NCBI GenBank assembly: GCA_023213315.1
Contig: JAKCPI010005069.1
Coordinates: 1-64,000 of the forward strand
Direction: 5' to 3'
Origin: Euborellia annulipes
Lineage: Eukaryota; Arthropoda; Insecta; Dermaptera; Anisolabididae
DNA: 64,000 nt
Shown here: piece by piece, positions 43,850 to 55,121 of the stretch
How the letters are laid out: every line of letters begins with the position of its first letter
Position numbering within the stretch: position 1 is the stretch's first letter
The notes under the pieces: model-generated
Seen by the model: only the letters and a program-made list of their open reading frames with translations
Database searches by the model: none
Told to the model about the DNA's origin: nothing
Program-made: the position numbers and the translations under genes

Positions 43850-43915
43850 GATGATCACACGACTAGGTTGGAGATTCCGGGTTTGACTCCCGGAGGTCAG
43901 GTGTTACTTGAATAA
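43850..43915 (+). repeat. tRNA-like fragment (possible SINE head)
   Basis: CCGGGTTTGACTCCCGG at 43877-43893 forms a tRNA T-arm: five paired bases around a seven-base loop, with a B-box-like GGTTTGACTCC. No full cloverleaf can be built, so it is a tRNA relic or SINE piece, not a working tRNA. Confidence 0.4.
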
Positions 43916-45720
43916 ATACACCACAAAATATGTTAAATATATTAATCCAAGAATATAAGTAAATTGGAAAATATTACTTAACGCGATTAATAAATGCATC
44001 GAGGCAAGTGAATTAAAAGTTCATTTTAAAATCTCCCCCCCCCCCCCCCTCTTCTCGCAATCTAGCCCAGGAACACGAAATGACTCAGGTAATTAAAATA
44101 AATAATCGGAATCGGCAAAGTTGGATAATCATCATTACTGAAATTGTAGAATAGACATAGATGATGATGATATTTACTTATCAATTCAAGTGGCGACATA
44201 AGCAGAGCCCACTGTGCGTACATCATCGGCGCTATGTTTAAAATTTATTCTTTAAAAATAGGCTTACCTTGACAAAACCTACATAAAACTATTTATATTT
44301 TTTTATTATTATTAAAATAATTAAATTTTTTAGACTTTAGTGTAAGTGCGAAAGAATTTGTACTACTCTCGCGATTTCCACGAACATAATTTAAATTATC
44401 AATGAAAAAGTAATTTTTCCTCAAGGATAGTTGGCATACGCTTTTAATTAGACCATGCTTTGATCTAAGATGATGCAATTTCTTTACTTCAATTAAAAAT
44501 TTAATTATAAATTAAAGAAAAAAAAAATAGATGCGAACAATACCTTAAAATTCGGAATGCGAGCGTTGCTTCTGGCCACAAATAATGAGGAGTGGAAATT
44601 TAAATAAAAATTTAATTGAGAATGAAACGAGTCTCTGCTGCTCTGCAGGGCAGGGTGGCTGTTATCCGGTTGACAGACAGCAGGAGACTGAAGTCATTAA
44701 CCGGTGCGGCGACACTTTTAAGCGAGCCGGCTCAGTGATGCCAAAGCTAAAAAAAATCCAAGACCTTGGCCACAATTCTACTTGATAATCGCCGATTTTA
44801 ATTTACGATTTTTAATTTAAATTTTATTTTTAACGCGCTTTCTTATAAGTTTAATATTAATAATAATTTTTTTAATAGAAAGTCTGAAATTATATCAAAT
44901 TAAAAAATATTTATAAGTTAAAATTTGTTAATTATAAGCAATAATTTTAGAATTTTTTTTATTTTGCGCAAGATCAGGTATTCCCAAAGGGTTCCGTGTT
45001 GACGCCTTTGGGGGTCGAATTTCTCAAATGGACCTTAGAATTCGACTGACTTAACTAGAGATGGATGAAAATTTCATTTAATTTTTAAACCAAAACCACA
45101 ATGTAAATGTAAATGTGTAACCATAACTTAAATGTAAAACATCTCATTATGTTTTTACCCCGTCTTTTTTCCACGGTTTTGATTTAACACGGTTTGATAA
45201 AAAGTAAAAATGCAATCTCATTATTTCATTCGATCAATCACAGTTAATTATTTTATTTTTTATCCTTTAAGCAAAAAATACAACTGCAAAACAAAAAGGA
45301 AATGTATTTGTTTGAAAATTCACATTCAAATTTGAGATTCGGCCACTGGTCTATGTCATCTCCAGCCTGGAACTTCAGCTGAAATGTCAGCCTGTAACGG
45401 CACAATAAAAGAAATAATGAATTGTTGATACGAAACTTGACAAGAAGAATTATTTAAAATCTTAGATTGGCTGAGATTAATTGTCTAAATTGTAAGCAAA
45501 TGAAGGGATTTTCAGAAAAGAAAAATAGCTAGTGTTTTTTCTAAGCCAATCTAAGATTTTAAAAGAAATAATCCTGAGAGCATATGTCTTGAAATTTTTT
45601 TTTTGACTCCGCCTTAGAAATACTTGCAGCCACAAAGACATACCTTACAATAAAAAAAAGTTGATGAGATGAAATTAATAAAAATTTTATTTATTTTTTC
45701 AGCTATCGACGATAGGAGCC

Positions 45721-45723
<3 letters not shown>

Positions 45724-45776
<53 letters not shown>
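45724..45776. repeat. (TA)n microsatellite
   Basis: About 26 perfect TA dinucleotides. Confidence 0.98.
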
Positions 45777-45778
<2 letters not shown>

Positions 45779-47137
45779 TGGAAGGTTGAGAGCCTGTGAA
45801 GGCAAAATTTCTACGGTTAAGTCGTGTCGTTTGTTGAGTTGACTCGACATTTCTGCTCTTCTTTTGGAATCATTTTCAAGAGGGTAGGATTAGGAAGTAA
45901 TCCTCAGCAAGATTCGATTCAAAACAAACCACTATCACCATTTCTTCTACCTAGGATTTAAGGATTTCATTCATTTCGAGAAATGGAGTATATTGTTCAT
46001 TTTTTATCTTAGTAATTAACAAAAATTTCTTTTAAATACTCTTATTCCCTGTTCAGAGATTTTGGATTAAAAATCTTTTCTTTCAATTTCCATTCCCAAG
46101 CTGTATTGTTATCTATTAATTAAAATACACCCTACACTTTTAAAAATGGCTCTAAAAGAAGATAGAGCAAACTCAACAATCAACATAAAACGGAGAAATT
46201 TTATCTTCATATAATCCTTTCCGGGAACCTTCCAGAATATATATATATGACATTTATCTCTCCCGATGAAGAAATCGAATTCGCCTCGAAACGCCAACAA
46301 CAGAAAAAAATGAATAGAATTTTTTTATTTCATTTCGTTTGATCTCTATAATTTCTATATCTACAGTCACAAAACAAATATCTATAAAAACAAAAATTAA
46401 AAATAAGAATAAGATGAGGAAATAATATTGTGAAAATTGTATGTGATAATAGTCTAATATAAACTTGGCAATAGGAAATCTTGAAGACTCCGAATGTGGG
46501 AAGATATCTTCTCTAAGTTCAAAGACCCAATCCATTTTGCAAGACTTTTTTTTATCTTGTGTGATAACTCTTTATTCTAGCGCATGCATTATTACAACAT
46601 TTAAAGATTCATTTGATGATAATTCGAATAATTGAAAAATGAGAGTCAAGGATTCTTAAAATATTCCATAACACACAATCACTGATTAAGTTCAATTATT
46701 GAAAACACGTTGCCAAGAGATTCTAGAGCCTCTCATATCAATCTTAAATTTTCAAGTCTTTATTTACAAAAGGTGTCCAAATATTATTATTTTGAACTCA
46801 TATATTTAGATAAAAGAAAATAAAATAATTTGTTTTATAAATAAAATTAATAAAATGCATCAAATTAATTTCAAGGTCTATTAGGCAATTTTAGATAATG
46901 TATAATAAAAATTTTAATGATAAAACATGCATAACATTTCCAGGCGGGTCAAGAGTTTATGAGAGCTCCTCACGTCGGGTCCTGCACAAGACCGGTCTAA
47001 CTCAAAAAAAAAACGCTTTTTCTGCTTTTCCTTTCTGTTCATAACCTGCGTTATCCGATTGCTGAAATTTTGCACGAATCATCACATCATAGAACTCTCC
47101 TCCTAAATTTAAGGTTTTTCTCACCTTCAATACCATC

Positions 47138-48492
47138 CAGTGGCGTAGCGAGGGGGGGGCAAGGGGGGTCATGATGCCCCGGGCGCCGCTCACAAGGGGC
47201 GCCAAATGGTCCGCAAAACAAAAAAAAATTGCTGGATAATTTTTATTTTTAATATAATTGATTTCTGGAAAATATATTTTAAATGTAGTGCCAGTGTAAT
47301 ATAATAATTCTCGCCGAAAAAAAGTCGCCGAAAAAAACTCGCCGAAAAAAAGCGCACCGAAAATTTTCTAGCCGAAAGCAAAATCTCAAAAAAAATGGCC
47401 GAAAACCCGACAAGTTCCAAAATAAAATATTTTTAAAAATCTGGTGTGACTGTCGCACATCTGACAACTTTCTCTTACCAAAGGTACTGTGCTGTGCTTG
47501 TGACGCCAGATTTTTTGTGTCGTCATACGTATATAAAGCGTCGATATATTAGAAGTTTTGAAATTTATAAGTATGGGAAAATATCTATTTATATTCCTGG
47601 CTTCAATCTTTATTATGAAGTACAAGAGTTAAGTGGTCTTCATACGATTTCAAAAGCAAAATGAGAATATACATTTTTAAGGAACATAATTGATTTTTGA
47701 ATTTTAATCAAAATCTTTGGAACAAATTTTGAAAAAAAAAAAAACTGAAAAAGTACATCAAAATCCTTTGGCCGATTTTATTTAAAAGCTTATTTTCACG
47801 CCCTAGGGGGGTGCCTAACTTAAATATAAAATTTCATCTTCCTAGCTCAATTCCTTCATGCTTAAAATTGAACACACACAGACACACACAGAATATTTTT
47901 GATGCATATTTTGGCCTTTTTAAATGCATAATTTGAGGTTTTATTAGTACTTTTTTTTTTTAATAAAAAAAAAAACACTCACACTTTTTCTCATTCCTAC
48001 TCACACTCACACACACATGCACACAGTCGCTTCGGCCACTTAGGCCATATAAGACTTTTACGATAAACCTTATTAAATGTATATATCTATTGGGGGTCCA
48101 GGCATTCTTATTTATAAAATCATCAGATTGCCTGGGGTCCTAACCCCTGACCATTAGTTTAGAAGGCCAGCACTCTAGCCACTAGACCAAGCCCGAGGGC
48201 CCGAGCCCTGCTTATAAATTTCATTTCATCTTCTAATATATCGACGGAAACTATATATATACGTATGTCGACACAAAAAATCTGGTGGGGCAGTCACACT
48301 AGATTTTTAAAAATTTTGGAACTTTCCGGATTTTCGGCGAGTTTGCTTTGGGCGAGAAAATTTTCGGCGAGTTATACCGCCCCCATAATAATTTTGTATA
48401 TTTTACATATAATATTATATGGTTTTCGAATGGGGGGGGGGCGCTTAAAATGTATTTTGCCCCGGGCGCGAGTTAAGCTCACTACGCCACTG
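47138..48492. mobile_element. Non-autonomous hAT element, 1355 bp, filled with other repeats
   Basis: The ends are CAGTGGCGTAGCGAGG and its inverse CTCACTACGCCACTG, with subterminal CCCCGGGCGC on both sides. The direct 8-bp repeat ATACCATC flanks it at 47130-47137 and 48493-48500, the duplication length made by hAT transposases. Repeated CGCCGAAAA strings lie inside both ends. In its middle are copies of the dispersed hairpin family (47434-47515, 47660-47890 and 48240-48310) and a SINE (48100-48200). No transposase is seen. Confidence 0.88.
48100..48200 (-). repeat. tRNA-derived SINE copy
   Basis: On the minus strand TGGTCTAGTGGCTAGAGTG is a good RNA polymerase III A box, followed by a TTCTAA anticodon-loop-like segment and a degenerate B box (GGGTTAGGACCCC). 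A family tail continues with CTGATGATTTTATAAAT. The anticodon position suggests a tRNA-Arg(UCU) ancestor, but with low certainty. Confidence 0.55.
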
Positions 48493-48500
48493 ATACCATC

Positions 48501-49160
48501 ATTATTATTTTTTCAGTAATTTATGGAAAAAACTCAACTCCAAGATGATCCTTTCTTGCACCGAAATATTTCAGTTTTTTTTAAAGATGATTCACTCTTG
48601 CACGGCCCCCCGCCCCCGCACCACAAATAAAAGATGTCTCGCTTACAAGTGCTCAATCTAGGGGGGGGAGGGGGGGGTGATCCACTGTTGTTTAAGAAAC
48701 GGACTTGCACAAATAGTAGAGGCAATTTGAAGATAATTTGTGCAAAAAACTCAAAATTGCATTTTTTGAGTAAGACCGGTGTACCGGACCGACGATATAT
48801 CGACCCGCTGTTTCAGTTTTTTAAGTCTTTTCGGCATCTAAGGCTATTTGAACGATATTTATATATTATAATTACGATATATCTTGGTACCCAAGCACAT
48901 TTATTTATAGCATTTGATATCCAAATCTTCTTCTGTCCTCGTCCTTATTATTTCTGTGCGGGGTCGGCGGAGCATTTGGTATCCAAATGATTTAAATAAA
49001 TATTCATCGGACTGCCTGAGATCCAAACTCCCTCCCCTTGACATCAATATTGACATTTGTCAATATCTCTAATCTCTCGACCACTGGGGGGGGGTTATGT
49101 TTTTAAACATTTCTTCATTGATCCTTCTATGATATACCGTATATACACCCCCGTATAATT
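48501..49160. other. Intergenic repeats with poly-G tracts
   Basis: Contains G-rich runs (48660-48678 and about 49087-49096). At 48965-49090 is a second SINE-like copy on the minus strand (CCAGTGGTCGAGAGATTAGAG, then GGCAGTCCGATGAATATTTATTTAAATCATTTGG), sharing its tail with the copies at 10.6 and 48.1 kb. Confidence 0.5.
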
Positions 49161-49205
49161 TGTTATTTATTAAATGAAATTATTTTGAAATTCCCTCTGG
49201 TTTTT

Positions 49206-49603
49206 ATGACATTTCTTCCCACCGAACCTGATGCCGCTATTGGCGCTAGATTGGCAAAGTCAAAGAAAAAATATTTTATAGTTCATAAGGGAATCTATTA
49301 TATAGACTATTTCAAAAAATATTTGTACTATTTATATATATATTTAGTTAGTATTTTATTTTATCATGTAATAAATTCATTCTAATTAATCAAATGTTTT
49401 TTTTTGTAGATTTTCTAGAGAAGATGCCAATTCTACGAACCACTCTTGCCTTTTATGACAGCAGCCTCATAAAAAGATACAAGGAAATCAAAGAGGATGA
49501 TAATAATAAATGGGAAGAAAATCAATACATAATTTATCCTAGAGAACCAAATCTTAATCAAATCTGGCCAAATAAAAGCAAAAGAGCAGGCAGGTGGAAT
49601 TAA
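49206..49603 (+). CDS. Hypothetical small membrane protein, two exons
   Basis: Not recognised. A first exon, 49206-49350, begins ATGACATTTCTTCCC and is followed by a 59-nt GT-AG intron and a second exon, 49410-49603, in matching phase, for 112 residues. The protein would have a polar start (FLPTEPDAAIGARLAKSK), an aromatic, hydrophobic middle that could span a membrane (around YYLYIYLV) and a charged tail ending SKRAGRWN. The second exon has non-repetitive codon use and a clean stop, which is why I keep it. The first exon's 3' half is very AT-rich, so the true exon boundary may differ, or the start may lie further upstream. Confidence 0.35.
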
Positions 49604-52200
49604 ATTAATTCTTGCCTTGTTTGTTCGTCGTTTATTTTTTTTTAATTTCTTAAATTATTATGATTTAATTCTGTAAAAAAAATATTTTCTAAAACCAAAT
49701 AAATTTCATCACATTATTTATTAGGTAAATGTTTAAAAATTTCTCTAAATTATATAAAAAAATAGTAAATGTTTTTTGACACTTCATTTAGGTCTAAAAC
49801 TCCTGAAATGTCGAAACATTATTTCGTTTGTATTTAGGTTATTAAATATTTGATTGAATTTTGGTTTGGTTCCCATCAATGCCGTAGCCGTTTGGGGAGG
49901 GAATATCATCCCATCTCAAAATAGGTTTGCTATCTTCTAACTAATCCACATTATTACCAAATGTTATAATAACGAATGTTCCTTCCGTAGACTTTGAAAA
50001 GAATCTTTAATAAATAAATGAATAATATATTTTTTAAAACAAATGAGAGAAAGCTTCTTTTAATTTAAAAACGAGAAATAAAAATATTTTTGCAAATAAA
50101 GAAATAAATAACTCATTGCTGATAAAACAATTTAAGAGAAAGTTTTTTGGAAAATATACAATTTTTAATTATATTAGTAATAAATAACTCACATGTAGGT
50201 GAAATGTTACCCTTAATTTTTGCTTTATCTCAATGAAAGCGTTTTTAATAAGACAAGAAATAAGTCAAATACTAAATTATCTATTTATTATTTGATAAAT
50301 GATTCTTTTAGCCTCAATTATTATGAAATATATTTTTCAAATCTATATATATATATATATATTTGGATTTTTCTCTAATGTCTGACTGACTGTCAAGCTC
50401 TTTTTTTTTGGAATTTGAAGTTTTATATCCTTCCAGATTACCTCAACTCACCTGAACCTTTCCGTTCATGTCTCTTTGTTAAATTCCCTTTTTAATCAGA
50501 CAATAATCTATATTTTTAATTTTTTTTTTTTTTTAGGAATTTTATATTTCAATTTATCAACTATTGTTATGACGATGATGAAAAATTAAAATTTGAATTT
50601 CAATGAAACCGAATGAAATAATTATAAAAGAGAAAAGACAAGATATTATCAAAGACTGTGAAGAAAACGATTCCACTATTGAAAAATGAGTGGTAGGATT
50701 TTGCTTCTGCTCTTTTTTCAAAGTCCCTCTTTATAAATAAATAAATAAAACTGCCAATATATGTAAAACAAAATATGGGCATTTTATAAACATGTATTAA
50801 TTTATTTTTTAAATGAAAAGTTGAGTTAATTTGCTCATTATAAAAAATTTGATTAACTTATTCAAACTGTTTTCGGTATGCTAGAAATCTTTTTCTGATT
50901 TTTTCAAAACCTCTGTCACCATATTAAAAAAAAATTGGACTTCGTTTTAGATTTTACCATTAAATACAAAATCAACGAAAAATTTCAATTTAATAAGGAA
51001 GGGGTCGTCCACATATTACGTAACGCGTTAGGGGGGGGGGGTCTGGGCAAAACGTTACAAATTGTGACATAGGGGGGGGGGGGCTGAGGGTTTCTAAGCA
51101 TGACATAACAACTCAAAGTTGAATTTATAAAATTTTTTGAGTTTGAAAAGATGGGATGAGACTCGTATACTAAAAAAAGACCAAATTATTTTCGCAAGAG
51201 GAAAAAAATGAGTGATTTTCAAAGTAAAAAATTAAATAAAAGATTTTTTAAGCTTCCGAAATTGGCCGATATTATTTATGGTTATTATATAAACCTCTTA
51301 AAAACATTTCTAATTAGGTGTATTATAATATGTTACAATTTTATAATGTAAAATATTAACGAAAAATTATACAAATGTGACGATAATACGATAATTAGAC
51401 GAATTAAAGTGTTGATCATGTTTTATGTGGTATATTACTCATTATTCCATTCAAATTACAAAGCCATTGATATTTTTATTATTATGTCTATTATTTCTAT
51501 TTTTATTTTAATAAATTAAATAAAAACTGTGAAAAATATTTTATTATTAATAAATCTTTATAGTGTTTCAATCTTATTTCTCTATGATTTTTTCCTATCT
51601 AATTACTCCACGTCAGAGAAACTTTATTGTTGCTCGACTCTCTGTACTACTATGTCCGCAACGATTTTTTTTTGCGGAACCAAATTTTTTCCGCTTTGCG
51701 GAAAATTTTTTTCCCTCCTGAAAATCATTTTACTTTTTTTAGGGGCACAAAATTTTTGCCGCCGTGCGAAAAAAATTCTGTATGACCCAGATACTCTTTA
51801 CACAAATTTCCCTAATTTTTTAAAAATATTGGCTACTTACTAATCAATTTAGAAAAAATAAAACCAAGACTAAATGGCATAAGACCAAAAAAAAAACATT
51901 TTTTGATGCTCCCTTTCAATTTTGCCTTGAAATTTTAAAGATTTTTGTTCGAATACTGCTGGTTTTTCACTGGGGCTTATCCCTATTTTTTTTATTTTCT
52001 TAATAATAAATCATGTAATTGTAGACGAATCTCTAAATTTAAATTATAACAAAGTTGCAATATTAAAATTCCTCTACAACTATTAAAATTTTTCACCACC
52101 AGAGAGCAGCACAAAATTTAATTAAATATTCGACATAGAGAGATAGCAAATTTCAATTTCAACAAGCAACCATTTTTTTTAACTTTTGATTTTTGAAATT
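49604..52200. other. Intergenic region upstream of RPS17
   Basis: AT-rich without recognised genes. At 51000-51085 is GGGGTCGTCCACATATTACG followed by poly-G runs, a well-known kind of DNA-transposon end in arthropods; its partner end is missing. A TA run lies at 50345-50361. Confidence 0.4.
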
Positions 52201-52205
52201 TTCTA

Positions 52206-52273
52206 AAAAGGTACGTTACAATTTATTTATTTTTATTTTTTTTTAAATAATTAAATAATGCATTATATTCTAG
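52206..52273 (+). other. Probable 5'UTR intron of RPS17
   Basis: A consensus donor (AAAAAGGTACGTT, GT near 52210) and an acceptor TAG at 52271-52273 immediately before the ATG suggest a short intron that ends exactly at the start codon. It follows a pyrimidine-poor leader; no TOP motif was identified. Confidence 0.5.
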
Positions 52274-52669
52274 ATGGGTCGAGTTCGTACCAAGACAGTG
52301 AAAAAAGCCGCACGAGTTATCATTGAGAAATATTACATGCGATTGACGATAGATTTCCATACAAATAAAAAGATATGCGAGGAAATTGCTGTGATCCCTA
52401 GCAAGCCTTTACGAAATAAAATTGCCGGGTTTATAACACATTTAATGAAACGTTTACGTTATAGTCAAGTGAGAGGAATTTCTATTAAACTACAAGAGGA
52501 AGAAAGAGAACGTCGAGATAATTATGTTCCCGAGGTATCGGCTCTTGAACAAGATATCATTGAAGTTGATCCAGATACAAAAGAAATGCTAAAACATTTC
52601 GATTTTAATAATATTAGCGGTCTTCAATTATCTCAACCTAATAACATGCAATTTGGAAGAAGGCCTTAA
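52274..52669 (+). CDS. RPS17: 40S ribosomal protein S17 (eS17)
   Basis: One uninterrupted 131-residue coding exon. eS17 is a small-subunit ribosomal protein of archaea and eukaryotes. The protein starts [15 protein letters not shown] and keeps the conserved blocks [32 protein letters not shown] and the near-invariant [18 protein letters not shown] followed by [19 protein letters not shown]. The C terminus ([13 protein letters not shown]) is slightly shorter than in vertebrates. Start choice is clear, since the ATG directly follows a splice acceptor and matches the family N terminus. The coding part has no intron. It is transcribed towards a repeat-rich region. Confidence 0.98.
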   Translation: MGRVRTKTVKKAARVIIEKYYMRLTIDFHTNKKICEEIAVIPSKPLRNKIAGFITHLMKRLRYSQVRGISIKLQEEERERRDNYVPEVSALEQDIIEVDPDTKEMLKHFDFNNISGLQLSQPNNMQFGRRP

Positions 52670-52869
52670 ATACAGATTTAAAAAAAAATCTTTAATTATT
52701 AATTAAACAAATATGCAATTTTCCTTTCTTGTTATATTATAATTTTAATTAACTGTTTATTTTAATTCATTACTCTGTGTATACGTAGATTTGAATATAA
52801 ACAAATGAAAATTTAATTGATTGACTTCTTTTATCTAGCTCTCTGTACTCATCCCTATCTCCGCCTTTT

Positions 52870-53390
52870 CAGAACTTCGACTTGTCAAAAATGCGATGTC
52901 GAGATTTTGATGAATATACACGTTTTGAGGTCCTCTGAGTCCAAAAAAGTGGTTTTCGCGACATGGTCCGTCTGTCTGGGTTTAATTTAAAGCATGAAGG
53001 AATTGAGCTATGAGGCTGAAATTTTATATTTAACTTAAACACCCCCCGGGAGCGTGAAAATAAACTTTTAATCAAAATCGGCCAAAGAGTAATAGTACTT
53101 TACTGATGTACTTTTTCGATTTTCCCAAAATTCTCTCTAAGGGCGGCCATTCACGATCGCTCCATCCGTCCAAAATAAACAAAAATGGAGCGATGTCACT
53201 CCAAAAACTGACCGTGAGTGGGGAAAACAAATGAATATCGTGTAGTGAATGGATGACATCCATTTGGAGCGATCGTGAATGGCCGGCCTAACGATTTTGA
53301 TTAAAATTCAAAAATCAATTATTTTTTAGATGCTCTTTCAATTGTATATTCCAATTTTGCTCTCAAAATTGTTGCGCACTGTCTGACCTG
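52870..53390. repeat. Dispersed hairpin family copy, interrupted by a MITE
   Basis: CTTGTCAAAAATGCGATGTCGAG, GGTTTTCGCGACATGGTCCG, then the body up to ATGCTCTTTCAATTG. It lacks both the terminal TA-rich palindrome and the hairpin. The body is split at 53138-53291 by a separate element. Confidence 0.8.
53141..53288. mobile_element. PIF/Harbinger-like MITE, 148 bp
   Basis: The ends GGGCGGCCATTCACGATCGC and GCGATCGTGAATGGCCGGCC are inverted repeats, extended by CTCCA/TGGAG. TAA flanks it on both sides (53138-53140 and 53289-53291). Removing it restores the uninterrupted family sequence CTCTAACGATTTTG seen in other copies, so the borders are exact. A TAA duplication and terminal GGG/GGC fit PIF/Harbinger. 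Confidence 0.9.
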
Positions 53391-53464
53391 AAATTCCAGG
53401 CAATTAAAATTCATACGAAGTGAGTGATAAGCAAAATTTTTTAAGATCTTTTTGAATCTTACTA

Positions 53465-54077
53465 TTTTTACTTTCTCTTACCTCTATATATATGTTAATA
53501 TATATAGAGAGAGAAAGTATTGGATTCATGTCAAAAATTCGATGTCGAGATTTTGATGGATCTTCACGTTTTGAGGTCCCCTGAATCCAAAAAAGTGGTT
53601 TTCGCGACATGGTCTGTCTGTGTGTCTGTGTGGGTGTGTGGGTGTGTGGGTGTGTGTGTGTTCAATTTTAAGCATGAAGGAATTGAGCTAGGAGATTCAA
53701 ATTTTATATTTAAGTTAAACACCCCCGGGACCGGAAAAATAAGCTTTTAATCAAAATCGGCCAAAGAGTACTAGTACTTTACTGATGTACTTTTTCAGTT
53801 TTTTTCGATTTTCTCAAATTTTGCGATTGAAATCTTCTGAAGACCACTTTACTCTTGTATTTCATAGGGAAAGATAGGAGAAATGGTTGCCATGGTAACA
53901 AAATATAAATATTTTCCCATACTTATAAATTTTACATCTGAATTCATATGTTCCGTACTGTCGGGAACTAAATATATGTCGACACAAAAAATCTGGTGTG
54001 ACAAGCACAGAACACAACTTTCGATTACCGAAGGTAAGAGAAAGTTGTGTGCTGTGCGCCAGTCACACCAGATTTTT
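53465..54077. repeat. Dispersed hairpin family copy
   Basis: Left terminal palindrome, GTATTGGATTCATG, CGCGACATGG, GT-rich microsatellite (53615-53660), body, and hairpin at 53985-54077. It has no opposite terminal repeat. Confidence 0.85.
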
Positions 54078-54342
54078 CTTTGGACAAGTCGGTAAATCGT
54101 CACTGTGTATATATATACAGTTATATATAAATATGAACTTTGCCACCAGCACCTTTTCGGAGGATTTACTGCCAGACATGAACTTCTACCAGGGACTTCT
54201 ACCTTGGGGACTCACAGAAGTTTTTCCTGGGAGAGGGAGACAATTTTTTCTTTTAGATTAGCAATTTTAATCTTCCAGCGAATAGAAGCCTCAAATTCCG
54301 CGAACACCAAAGACCTCCCTCTTCGCCTTATGCTTGACCGTG

Positions 54343-54594
54343 CAGGGGCGGATCAAAGGAGGGGAGCGAGGGGGCGATCGCCCCCCCCCCCCCGAAAAGA
54401 AATTCAAAACGTTATAAAAACTAGTAATCTAAAGAAATTATGATTTCTGCTCTTTAATTTCAATTGAAATTTGTTGCCAATCAATTTAAATAAATAGGAA
54501 AGGGGTCTAAATGGCCATAGATGCCGACAAAGTCCTTAAATAAAAAAAATAAAAAAGCCTCCCACCCCGACAAAATTGCATTAATCCGCCCCTG
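54343..54594. mobile_element. hAT-type MITE, 252 bp
   Basis: Ends CAGGGGCGGATCAA and TTAATCCGCCCCTG, with the 8-bp direct repeat TGACCGTG on both sides (54335-54342 and 54595-54602). Long C run inside (54381-54394). Non-coding. Confidence 0.9.
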
Positions 54595-55121
54595 TGACCG
54601 TGCAATAACTCATCTTAGTTATTTGTTCTATGGACCAAGACTAAACCTGTATTGCACAAAATCATAATAGGTATTTTATACATGATTTGATATTTTCATC
54701 TTATTGAGCCTATCTGAATGATGTATAATCATTTAAAAAATAACTGGAGCAAAATGAACGAGAACGAGTCAAAATGAACTAGTTAAGGGACCGAATTTCA
54801 AAGATTTAGAAAAGTATGAATATTGTATACATATTATAGCATTAAATTAATTTTTTTTTAATTATAATGTAAATTGAATGATAAATTGCGGCCCGAGGGG
54901 AGATGGCGCTAGCCAAGGCATTTATTTTTGCTACATCCCACATGTAAAGAGATCTTATCAAGCGCTTCATGCTTCGTAGCTAAATTCAATCGGGAGACTC
55001 GCAATTTTAAATCCTCTCATGATTGTCTTTTTACCTGCTTGAATTAACCAAAACATAACCTTGAAGTTCATTTTATATCCATATAATAATTGTTTTTATA
55101 AATAAAATAAGAACAGATAAA

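Larger units (their letters stand above)
43609..47129. other. Intergenic region without recognised genes
   Basis: AT-rich. It holds the tRNA-like T-arm at 43877-43893, a poly-C run at about 44033-44050, a GC-richer patch at 44570-44760 with an open frame of no recognised homology, and a TA microsatellite at 45724-45776. A minus-strand frame at 46254-46535 is not recognised either. Confidence 0.4.

Noticed and set aside
43877..43893. Functional tRNA gene
   Set aside because: Only the T-arm folds; no acceptor, D-arm or anticodon arm could be built around it.
44585..44785. 66-codon frame in a GC-richer patch
   Set aside because: No homology, no splice context and no start or poly(A) support; could not be called a gene.
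46250..46300. Hammerhead-like core (CGATGAAG ... CTCGAAACGCC)
   Set aside because: Lacks CTGANGA and a paired helix II; similarity is limited to GAAAC.
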